A DNA stretch of 5,988 nucleotides. Origin: Thermoplasmata archaeon. Its GTDB lineage: Archaea; Thermoplasmatota; Thermoplasmata; Lutacidiplasmatales; UBA184. The DNA lies in the NCBI GenBank assembly GCA_030039525.1, contig JASHVI010000178.1, positions 1-5,988 of the forward strand. Direction: 5' to 3'. Shown one piece after another: positions 1-5,362 of the stretch (position 1 is the first letter of the stretch; every line of letters begins with the position of its first letter). The notes under the pieces are model-generated. The model saw only the letters and a program-made list of their open reading frames with translations. It made no database searches and was not told the origin of the DNA. The translations under genes were made by a program, and so were the position numbers.

Positions 1-378
1 GCGGCCGGCGGCGCGCGGCTGCGCGGGATCGATGCCGCGATCCGCAGCGGCCAGATCGCCGCCGAGGTGGCCCGGGACGCGGTCGCGAGCAAGGACGCCT
101 CGGCGCTGCGCCTCGGCACGTACCGGCTGCATCTCGTGGCCCACGGCCTCCTCGACGAGCTCCGCCGCGTCCGCCGCTCCGGCCGCCGGTACCGGGAGGC
201 CCCCGGGGTCGCCCAGGGGATCCCGAGGCTCCTCAACGCCGCGGCCCACGAGCTGATGACCGAGACCGGCGGGCCGAAGAGCCGCGTCGTCCCGACGATT
301 CGCCGGGTCCGACGGCGATCGAAGGTCTCCCGCCGGACCCTCCTGCGGGCCGCGCTCGTCGCGGGACGGTGGGCGTGA
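1..378 (+). CDS. fixC: FixC-type ETF:quinone oxidoreductase, C-terminal part only
   Basis: This is the last 125 codons of a gene whose start lies before the window; the frame is open from base 1 to TGA at 376-378. The family is the FAD-containing FixC/geranylgeranyl-reductase-like group. FixC works with FixX to pass electrons from the electron transfer flavoprotein FixAB to quinone or another low-potential acceptor at the membrane. The fragment begins GGARLRGIDAAIRSGQIAAE, the typical segment of these flavoproteins where a glycine-rich turn precedes the helix that packs on FAD. The later stretch, with NAAAHELMTETGGPKSRVV, lines up (from memory) with E. coli FixC near its end (MNEMFTIDGKPNQPVRK). 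The C-terminus is basic (RRVRRRSKVSRR), also as in FixC. The FixX gene follows directly with a 4-bp overlap, which strongly supports FixC over a lipid geranylgeranyl reductase. An apparent GTG at 67 is internal and not the start. Confidence 0.85.
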   Translation, partial: AAGGARLRGIDAAIRSGQIAAEVARDAVASKDASALRLGTYRLHLVAHGLLDELRRVRRSGRRYREAPGVAQGIPRLLNAAAHELMTETGGPKSRVVPTIRRVRRRSKVSRRTLLRAALVAGRWA

Positions 379-704
379 GCGACCCGGAGCCCGCGACCGG
401 GCCCCCCGCCGCGGCCCCGGTCGGCTACGTCGAGATCAAGCGACGCCTCGCGACGCTCCGGTACGCCACCGACGCTCCGGAGCGGGCCCACATCACCGTG
501 AAGCCCGCGATCTGCGCGAAGTGCCCGCACTCCTTCTGCACGAACGTCTGCCCGGCGCAGTGCTACCAGCGGATCGAGGGGCGCCTCGTCTTCCGGTACG
601 AGGACTGCGTCGAGTGCGGGGCCTGCGCGATCGCGTGCGACCAGGGGAGCGTCACCTGGAAGATGCCCCGGGGCCCGTACGGCGTCCGCTACGCCTACGG
701 CTGA
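375..704 (+). CDS. fixX: FixX-type ferredoxin-like protein
   Basis: A 109-residue iron-sulfur protein that would accept electrons from, or dock onto, the FixC flavoprotein. I chose GTG 375 because it overlaps the fixC stop as GTGA, the usual translational-coupling arrangement; GTG 369 would add two residues. The C-terminal half is diagnostic. It has CVECGAC (C78, C81, C84, then C88), followed by a tail WKMPRGPYGVRYAYG that matches the FixX ending (E. coli: YPRGTFGVEFRYG, from memory). Upstream lies a cysteine-rich segment CAKCPHSFCTNVCPAQC with C47, C50, C55, C59 and C63. E. coli FixX keeps only the C-P cysteine of this segment. The protein therefore has nine cysteines, enough for two [4Fe-4S] clusters, although the spacing of the first set (C-x2-C-x4-C-x3-C-P) is not the textbook one. 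The proline-rich first 20 residues look unstructured. Confidence 0.9.
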   Translation: MSDPEPATGPPAAAPVGYVEIKRRLATLRYATDAPERAHITVKPAICAKCPHSFCTNVCPAQCYQRIEGRLVFRYEDCVECGACAIACDQGSVTWKMPRGPYGVRYAYG

Positions 705-712
705 TCGGGGGC

Positions 713-736
713 GGCCCGGGCCTTCGGCTCCGGGCC
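713..736 (+). terminator. GC-rich hairpin after fixX, possible terminator
   Basis: GGCCCGG at 713-719 is the exact reverse complement of CCGGGCC at 730-736. Inside it GCC (720-722) can pair with GGC (726-728) around a TTC loop, giving about a 10-bp stem with one bulged T (729). It starts 8 bp after the fixX stop. There is no T-tract after it, so it is not a classic intrinsic terminator, and such palindromes arise more easily in very GC-rich DNA. It may instead stabilise the 3' end of the transcript. Confidence 0.4.
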
Positions 737-760
737 TAGGTTAAAGAGTCCGGCTCCGGG
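725..760 (+). repeat. 10-bp direct repeat CGGCTCCGGG flanking TTAAAG
   Basis: CGGCTCCGGG occurs at 725-734 and again at 751-760, with the copies offset by 26 bp. They bracket the only A/T-rich hexamer of this gap (TTAAAG, 741-746). The first copy overlaps the loop and right arm of the hairpin at 713-736. The arrangement could be a pair of protein-binding half sites around a promoter, or chance in GC-rich DNA. Confidence 0.3.
738..747 (+). promoter_or_regulatory. Candidate archaeal TATA box for the helicase gene
   Basis: AGGTTAAAGA is the only A/T-rich run between fixX and the helicase gene. TTAAAG at 741-746 is preceded by purines that could serve as a BRE. A TATA box here would place transcription start about 25 bp downstream, near 767-771, which leaves a short leader before the ACG at 781 or about 60 nt before GTG 829. 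Assigned from base composition and position only. Confidence 0.35.
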
Positions 761-768
761 TCCTCCGG

Positions 769-828
769 CGAGGATCCGGTACGACGCCCTCCGACGGCCC
801 GGAGTCCTCGGCGTTCTTCCCGTACCGG
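769..828 (+). other. Likely N-terminal extension of the helicase gene with a non-standard ACG start
   Basis: The helicase reading frame stays open upstream of GTG 829 to a TAA at 742-744, but contains no ATG, GTG or TTG in that interval. The codons just before GTG 829 read SSAFFPYRV and run into RPGQDEIL. FxPY before an R-x-x-Q block is a common opening of Rad3/DinG-type helicases, where the Q motif binds adenine. ACG at 781 has GAGG (770-773) 7 nt upstream, a good Shine-Dalgarno distance, whereas GTG 829 has no such motif. Either an ACG start is used, or the true base at 782 is T (ATG) and the assembly or strain carries a change, or the protein really starts at 829 and the upstream similarity is fortuitous. 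Confidence 0.45.
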
Positions 829-2847
829 GTGCGCCCGGGCCAGGACGAGATCCTGCGCGCCGTGACCGAGACCACGCGCCGGGGCGGGGCCCTGGTCGTC
901 GATGCGGCCACCGGCTCCGGGAAGACCGTCGCGACGCTGGCCCCGCTGCTCGAGCACGCGATCTCGGCCGACCACCGGGTCCTCTACCTCGTGCGGACCC
1001 ACGCGCAGGAGATCCAGGTCCTCTCCGAGGCGCGGGCGATCTCGCGGCGCGCGGAGAGCCCGTTCCTCGCGATCGGGCTCGAGGGTCGCCAGCGCCGGTG
1101 CCTCCTCCTCGAGGGGACCTCCGAGATCCGGGGCGCGACCGCCGAGGAGCACGGCAAGCTCTGCGCGGACCGGAAGCGGGCCACGGAGCGCTCCTTCGCC
1201 GACGGGCTACCGTTCGTGGAGCCGACGGAGCTCCCGGAGCTCCCCGAGGGGGGGCCGGTCGACCTCGTCGACCTGGACGGGTGCGCCTACTACGCCCGGG
1301 TCGTGCAGTCGGACCTCGACCGGCTCACCGAGCGGTTCGTCGAGAAGCCGGCGACCCCGAGCGAGTTCGACGGGTACTGCCGGCAGGAGAACCTCTGCCC
1401 GTACGAGCTCTCGAAGAAGCTGGCCGGACGGGCCCGGCTCGTCACGGCCCCGTACGCCTTCTTCTTCCATCCCCACATCCGGGCCTCGCTCTTCCGCTGG
1501 ATGGAGGTCGAGGCCGACCGGATCGACCTCGTCATCGACGAGGCGCACAACCTCCCGGACCAGCTCCGCGAGCTCGCCTCGGTCTCCCTGCCGCACGAGA
1601 CGGTCCGACGGGCCCGCAGCGAGCTGGCCGACCGGGGGGACTTCCAGTTGCCGGACGGTCCCGGCGCCGCCCGGTTCTTCGAGATCGTCGGCCAGGTGCT
1701 CGACGAGCTCGTCGCCCGGTACGCGCCCGCGGAGGACGGGATCCTCCCCTCGGGGGCGCTCGAGGAGGGGCTCCTGACGGCCTTCGGCGGGACCTCGCTG
1801 AGGCTCGACACCTGGCTGGGCCAGCTGGTGAGCTGGGGGGAGGCGGTCCGCGAGGAGCGCCGGCAGCGACGCCGGCTGCCGCGCTCCTGGGTCCACACCG
1901 CCGCGGTGACGCTCCTCTCCTGGCCGCGGCTCGAGCCCCCCGAATACGCGAAGGTCGTCTCCCGGTCCCCCCGCAAGGCGCTCGAGGCCTGCGCCCTCGA
2001 CGCCGCGCAGCCGGCCGAGGCGATCCGGAGCTGCCACCTCTCCGTGCACCTCTCCGGCACCCTCGCGCCGCTCGAGGAGTACCGCGACGCCCTCGGCTTC
2101 CCGCCGGAGACGCGGCTCCTCTCGGTCCCGTCGCACTTCCCCGCGGAGCACCGGCGGCTCTTCTTCGACCCGTCGGTCTCGACGCGCTTCGAGGAGCTGC
2201 AGTCCGACCCCTCGGCGGTGCCGAGGCTCGCCGACCGGATCGCGGAGATCCTCGAGGACCTGCCGGTGAAGACGGCCGTCTTCTTCCCCTCCTTCGAGCT
2301 CATGGACCGTGTCCTCGCCGCGGGGCTCGCCTCTGCGCTCCCCTCGGCCGCCGTCCTCGAGTCCCGCCGGACCTCCATGGGGGAGCTCTGGCAGTCGATC
2401 GAGGGACTGAAGAAGGACCGGGGCGCCGGCGTGCTCCTCGGGGTGACCGGCGGCCGGATCGCCGAGGGGATCGACTTCCCCGGCGAGGAGCTCGAGGCGG
2501 TCGTGGTCGTCGGGCTGCCGTACCCGAAGCCGACCGCGAAGCGGGAGGCGCTCCGCCAGTACCTCGACCGCCGGACCGGACACGGGTGGGAGTACCTGGT
2601 CGAAGCACCGGCACAACGCGCCCTCCTCCAGTCGCTCGGCCGGATGATCCGCTCGGAGAACGACCGGGGGATCGGGATCATCCTCGACCACCGGGCCCCC
2701 CGATTCGCCGCCGCGCTCCCCGGCCTCGCGCCGCTGAAGGACCTCTCGGAGACCAGCCGCAAGTTCTTCGGCCGGCGCGCGCGCTGGAACCCCGCCGCCT
2801 CCCGGGCCGCCGCTCCCGGGGGCTCTCCGTCCCCCCAAACCTCGTAA
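829..2847 (+). CDS. xpd: XPD/Rad3-family DNA helicase with Fe-S cluster
   Basis: An ATP-dependent 5'-3' superfamily 2 DNA helicase of the XPD type, acting in DNA repair and related processing. It has 672 residues from GTG 829, or 688 if initiation is at ACG 781. Motif I (Walker A) is ATGSGKT at 27-33, and motif Ia contains LYLVRTHAQE near 52-61. Cysteines 91, 112, 152 and 190 fit the four-Cys 4Fe-4S domain; C184 is an extra one. The DEAH box is at 237-240. An Arch-type region follows, then HLSGTL at 407-412, FFPSF near 485-489, motif V GGRIAEGIDFPG at 541-552, and motif VI QSLGRMIRS at 601-609. Order, length and many local strings match Thermoplasma acidophilum XPD (recalled, for example NNVCPYE versus ENLCPYE, and SGGRLSEGINFPG). 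The last 20 or so residues are a Pro/Ala/Ser tail. It stands alone between the fix genes and the sugar genes, with no repair partner visible. Confidence 0.93.
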   Translation: MRPGQDEILRAVTETTRRGGALVVDAATGSGKTVATLAPLLEHAISADHRVLYLVRTHAQEIQVLSEARAISRRAESPFLAIGLEGRQRRCLLLEGTSEIRGATAEEHGKLCADRKRATERSFADGLPFVEPTELPELPEGGPVDLVDLDGCAYYARVVQSDLDRLTERFVEKPATPSEFDGYCRQENLCPYELSKKLAGRARLVTAPYAFFFHPHIRASLFRWMEVEADRIDLVIDEAHNLPDQLRELASVSLPHETVRRARSELADRGDFQLPDGPGAARFFEIVGQVLDELVARYAPAEDGILPSGALEEGLLTAFGGTSLRLDTWLGQLVSWGEAVREERRQRRRLPRSWVHTAAVTLLSWPRLEPPEYAKVVSRSPRKALEACALDAAQPAEAIRSCHLSVHLSGTLAPLEEYRDALGFPPETRLLSVPSHFPAEHRRLFFDPSVSTRFEELQSDPSAVPRLADRIAEILEDLPVKTAVFFPSFELMDRVLAAGLASALPSAAVLESRRTSMGELWQSIEGLKKDRGAGVLLGVTGGRIAEGIDFPGEELEAVVVVGLPYPKPTAKREALRQYLDRRTGHGWEYLVEAPAQRALLQSLGRMIRSENDRGIGIILDHRAPRFAAALPGLAPLKDLSETSRKFFGRRARWNPAASRAAAPGGSPSPQTS

Positions 2848-2854
2848 GGGGGGG
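2831..2854 (+). other. C-run/G-run pair spanning the helicase stop codon
   Basis: Six C at 2831-2836 and seven G at 2848-2854 can form a 6-bp stem around an 11-nt loop that holds the TAA stop (2845-2847). It lies 19-42 nt upstream of the kinase GTG. It could modulate read-on translation or mark a transcript end. Long homopolymer runs are also places where assemblies go wrong, though both flanking genes remain in frame here. Confidence 0.25.
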
Positions 2855-2872
2855 CTCCGTCGGGCCCCTCCG

Positions 2873-3850
2873 GTGATCCTCACCCGGACGCCGCTTCGCA
2901 TCAGCTTCGCCGGGGGCGGCACCGACCTCGCCGCCTACTACCGGGCCCACGGGGGCGGCGCCGTCACGAGCGCCGCGATCGACCGGTACATCCACGTCCT
3001 GGTGAACCCGAAGTTCGACCGATCGATCCGGGTCGCCTACTCCCAGACGGAGAACGTCGACCGCCTCGACGAGCTCCAGCACGGGCTCTTCCGGGAGGCC
3101 CTTCGGACCGTCGGCCTCTCCGACTCGATCGAGATCCACTCGGTCGCCGACATCCCCGGCGAGGGGACGGGCCTCGGCAGCTCCTCGACGCTCTCCGTCG
3201 GGCTCCTGAACGCCCTCTACGCGTACCGGGGCCTCCGGAAGTCGCCGGAGGAGCTGGCCGAGGAGGCCTGCCGGCTCGAGATCGACCGCCTCGGGGGGAC
3301 CCTCGGGAAGCAGGACCAGTACATCGCCGCCCTCGGCGGGCTCCAGTACCTCGAGTTCCGGCCCGACGACACCGTCCGGTCGACGCCGATCCCGCTCGGC
3401 CCGGAGGAGCTCGACCGCCTCGCCGCCCACCTCTCGCTCTTCTACACCGGCATCACGCGGCGCGCGCAGGGGATCCTGAAGGAGCAGAACGACCGGACGA
3501 GCGCGAACCTCGAGGCCCTCTCCGGCCTCAAGGAGCTCGCGGTACGGAGCCGCGACGCCCTCCTTCGGCACGACTACCCCGGCCTCGGGAGCCTCCTCCA
3601 CGAGGGCTGGGAGCGGAAGCGCACGCTCGCCCCCGGCGTCTCGACGCCCGCGATCGACGCCGCCTACGAGCGGCTCCGGGCCGCGGGGGCCTACGGCGGC
3701 AAGATCACCGGGGCCGGCGGCGGGGGGTTCCTGGTCGTGATCCATCCCCCCGAACGGAGCCGAGAAATAGCCGAGGCCGTACCGGCCTTCCAGCACCTCA
3801 GGATCCGGGTCGCCCCCGAGGGGACCCGCGTGCTGACGGTGACCCACTGA
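2873..3850 (+). CDS. GHMP-family sugar kinase, heptose-7-phosphate kinase (HddA) type
   Basis: A 325-residue cytoplasmic small-molecule kinase. The opening ILTRTPLRISFAGGGTD (2-18) is the signature of the subgroup that includes HddA, which phosphorylates C1 of D-glycero-D-manno-heptose 7-phosphate on the way to GDP-heptose. The ATP-binding GHMP motif 2 is GTGLGSSST at 98-106. GKQDQY at 145-150 carries D148, the likely catalytic acid/base of this subgroup. Motif 3 is KITGAGGGGFL at 277-287. GTG 2873 is the start because the conserved N-terminus begins immediately after it. The gene begins 25 bp after the helicase stop with no clear Shine-Dalgarno sequence. A GmhA-type isomerase gene follows 2 bp after its stop, which supports a heptose substrate. 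Related kinases act on other sugars such as fucose, and substrate cannot be read from sequence alone. The family call is firm; the substrate is inferred from neighbours. Confidence 0.87.
   Translation: MILTRTPLRISFAGGGTDLAAYYRAHGGGAVTSAAIDRYIHVLVNPKFDRSIRVAYSQTENVDRLDELQHGLFREALRTVGLSDSIEIHSVADIPGEGTGLGSSSTLSVGLLNALYAYRGLRKSPEELAEEACRLEIDRLGGTLGKQDQYIAALGGLQYLEFRPDDTVRSTPIPLGPEELDRLAAHLSLFYTGITRRAQGILKEQNDRTSANLEALSGLKELAVRSRDALLRHDYPGLGSLLHEGWERKRTLAPGVSTPAIDAAYERLRAAGAYGGKITGAGGGGFLVVIHPPERSREIAEAVPAFQHLRIRVAPEGTRVLTVTH
3838..3842 (+). promoter_or_regulatory. Ribosome binding site for the SIS isomerase gene
   Basis: GGTGA matches part of the archaeal Shine-Dalgarno consensus GGAGGTGAT. It lies inside the end of the kinase gene, 10 nt before ATG 3853 and 16 nt before the alternative in-frame ATG 3859, and therefore favours 3853. 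Confidence 0.5.
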
Positions 3851-3852
3851 CC

Positions 3853-4440
3853 ATGCCGATGGAGGTCGCGGCGTTCGTGCGCCGCTATGTCTCGGAGACC
3901 CGCGACGCGCTGGCCGACCCGTACCTGGCCGAGGGGATCGCGAAGATCGTCCCGGTCCTCCTGAAGGCGCGGGAGTCCGGGCGCACGATCTTCTTCTTCG
4001 GCAACGGGGGGAGCGCGTCGACCGCCTCGCACTTCGTCGCCGACATCGGCAAGGCGACGATCCGCGGCGACGGCCGGCGGTTCAAGTGCGTCGCCCTCGT
4101 GGACTCGGTCTCGAGCCTCACCGCCTGGGCGAACGACTCCGAGTACGCGAAGGTCTTCTCGGAGCAATTGAAGGGGCTGGCGGTCGCGGGCGACGTCGCC
4201 GTCGGGATCAGCGGCTCCGGGAACTCCCCGAACGTCCTGCGGGGGCTCGAGATGGCCAAGACGCTGTCGCTGCGGACGATCGGCCTCATCGGGATGGGCG
4301 GGGGGAAGATGCGGGAGCTCTGCGAGATCCCGGTCGTCGTCCCGTCGAACTCGATGCAGCACATCGAGGACGTCCACCTGCTGATCTGCCACCTGCTCAC
4401 CACCTACCTCCGCGACGAGGTCCCGGCCCCGGCGGCCTAG
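3853..4440 (+). CDS. gmhA: SIS-domain sugar-phosphate isomerase, GmhA (sedoheptulose 7-phosphate isomerase) family
   Basis: A 195-residue single SIS domain, the usual GmhA length. GmhA converts sedoheptulose 7-phosphate to D-glycero-D-manno-heptose 7-phosphate, the first step of activated heptose synthesis, and works as a tetramer in the cytoplasm. The phosphate-binding loop is FFGNGGSAS at 48-56, and the second sugar-phosphate loop is SGSGNSPNV at 120-128. The C-terminal helix MQHIEDVHLLICHLL (168-182) retains H175 and H180; H180 corresponds to the catalytic His of E. coli GmhA. By recalled alignment, catalytic E65 of E. coli is D64 here and Q172 is E172, so the metal/active site is altered. 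The same IEDxH form is known in GmhA-like proteins of surface-polysaccharide clusters. ATG 3853 lies 2 bp after the kinase stop. The close coupling to a heptose-kinase-like gene supports the pathway, but a different ketose or aldose phosphate is possible. Confidence 0.85.
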   Translation: MPMEVAAFVRRYVSETRDALADPYLAEGIAKIVPVLLKARESGRTIFFFGNGGSASTASHFVADIGKATIRGDGRRFKCVALVDSVSSLTAWANDSEYAKVFSEQLKGLAVAGDVAVGISGSGNSPNVLRGLEMAKTLSLRTIGLIGMGGGKMRELCEIPVVVPSNSMQHIEDVHLLICHLLTTYLRDEVPAPAA

Positions 4441-5280
4441 ATGCCGGTGCTCGTCCGGGACTACATGATCCTCCAGGTCGAGCACCTCACCCAGCACGCC
4501 ACCGTCGGGGAGGCGATCGACCGCGTCACCCGGAGCCGGCACCACGGGATGCCGGTCACCGACCGCGACGGCAAGCTCGTCGGCTTCGTCAGCACGAAGG
4601 AGCTCCTGCGGCACAGCGACCGGCGCGACCTCCCGCTCTCCCAGATCATCCGCAAGGGGACCTACACCGCCCGGCCCGACACCGCTCTCGACGACGCGGC
4701 CCGGATCATGTTCCGGTTCGGCCTCCGCGACCTCCCGATCATCGACGACCGGGGGGTCCTGTGCGGGATCGTCTCCAACCTCGACATCGTCCGGTCCCAC
4801 TTCGAGCGGGCCTCCCCCGCGAAGGCCGAGACGCTCCGGACGCTCCTCAGCGAGCGGTACGGGCTGCCGTTCTCCTTCCAGCGCGGCCTCGTCCCGATCC
4901 AGAACCTGATGCCGACGCAGTGGAAGGTCTTCGAGGACGAGCTCGAGGGCCGGCGCTACGAGCTCGAGCGCGGCTTCGCGGAGCCGGTGCTGGTCGTCCA
5001 GAAGGGGAGCCAGTGGATCCTGGTCGACGGGCACCACCGGGCCCTGGCGGCCCGGGAGATGGGGCTCACCCAGCTCCAGGCCTTCATCCTCACGTGCGAC
5101 CGGCCGGCCGAGTTCGCCGCCCAGGAGATCGGCCTCGAGCGGACGGCCCGGGACCACCACCTGAACTCCCTCGGGGACATCGAGGTCGACCGCTCCAGCC
5201 ACCACCCGCTCCTCGAGGTGACGACGCAGCTCCTCCGGCGCTTCCCGGAGGGCTCCCCGGACGGGCCGGGCGGGGACTGA
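4441..5280 (+). CDS. CBS-pair and ParB/sulfiredoxin-like domain fusion protein
   Basis: A 279-residue soluble protein. Residues 1-120 form two CBS domains (first about 1-58, with MPVTDRDGKLVGFVSTKELL at 37-56; second about 65-120, with LPIIDDRGVLCGIVSNLDIV at 98-117). Such pairs usually bind adenine nucleotides or similar ligands. Residues about 150-218 form a ParB/Srx-like domain, with VPIQNLMP at 151-158 and the hallmark VDGHHRALAAREMG at 195-208. The last 60 residues are His-rich and end in a likely disordered PDGPGGD tail. No helix-turn-helix is evident, so this is not a chromosome-partition ParB. The closest known precedent for the DGHHR fold in archaea is the free-serine kinase SerK, but its catalytic Glu (MKPHEQ, recalled) aligns with Q160 here (LMPTQW). 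ATG 4441 directly abuts the isomerase stop, implying co-expression. Function is unknown; a nucleotide-responsive regulator or a phosphotransfer enzyme are both possible. Confidence 0.85.
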   Translation: MPVLVRDYMILQVEHLTQHATVGEAIDRVTRSRHHGMPVTDRDGKLVGFVSTKELLRHSDRRDLPLSQIIRKGTYTARPDTALDDAARIMFRFGLRDLPIIDDRGVLCGIVSNLDIVRSHFERASPAKAETLRTLLSERYGLPFSFQRGLVPIQNLMPTQWKVFEDELEGRRYELERGFAEPVLVVQKGSQWILVDGHHRALAAREMGLTQLQAFILTCDRPAEFAAQEIGLERTARDHHLNSLGDIEVDRSSHHPLLEVTTQLLRRFPEGSPDGPGGD

Positions 5281-5286
5281 GCCGTC

Positions 5287-5311
5287 GGGCCGGGCGGCGC
5301 CGGGCCGGCCC
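5287..5311 (+). terminator. GC-rich hairpin after the sugar-phosphate operon, possible terminator
   Basis: GGGCCGG (5287-5293) is the reverse complement of CCGGCCC (5305-5311), with an 11-nt loop that itself contains GGCGCC. It begins 6 bp after the stop of the CBS/ParB gene and before a candidate promoter. It resembles in kind and position the hairpin at 713-736. No T-tract follows, and the surrounding GC bias makes chance pairing fairly likely. Confidence 0.35.
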
Positions 5312-5332
5312 CGGGCACCGTTCGTACCAATG

Positions 5333-5341
5333 CGATATCAA
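5333..5341 (+). promoter_or_regulatory. Candidate TATA box for a leaderless surface-protein transcript
   Basis: CGATATCAA with GATATC at 5334-5339 is the most A/T-rich spot in the gap after 5280. Its centre is about 27 bp before GTG 5363, the normal distance from an archaeal TATA box to the transcription start. GTG 5363 has no Shine-Dalgarno sequence. Both facts fit a leaderless mRNA starting at or next to that GTG. Confidence 0.45.
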
Positions 5342-5362
5342 GCGACCCCCGGTCGACGCCGC

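Noticed and set aside
32..256. Short ATG-started frame within the fixC end
   Set aside because: Out of frame with the recognised FixC sequence, and Ser/Arg/Pro-rich.
1098..2876. Second long + strand frame inside the helicase gene
   Set aside because: Pro/Arg/Gly-rich out-of-frame reading typical of very high GC coding DNA; no motifs.
1207..2922. Long open frame on the minus strand across the helicase gene (571 codons)
   Set aside because: It is a GC-driven shadow, rich in Arg/Gly/Glu with no recognisable domain. The + strand frame over the same bases carries all helicase motifs.
5024..5060. DGHHRA motif as evidence of a plasmid or chromosome partition locus
   Set aside because: No helix-turn-helix in the protein, no ParA gene and no parS-like repeats nearby; the fusion to CBS domains points elsewhere.
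3691..5205. Long open frame on the minus strand across the isomerase and CBS/ParB genes (504 codons)
   Set aside because: Low-complexity Asp/Val/Arg-rich translation with no domain, opposite two clearly recognised genes.
5330..5362. ATG 5330 as the start of the surface protein
   Set aside because: It overlaps the likely TATA element, and the added residues are not part of the signal-anchor; GTG 5363 has the right promoter spacing. It cannot be excluded.
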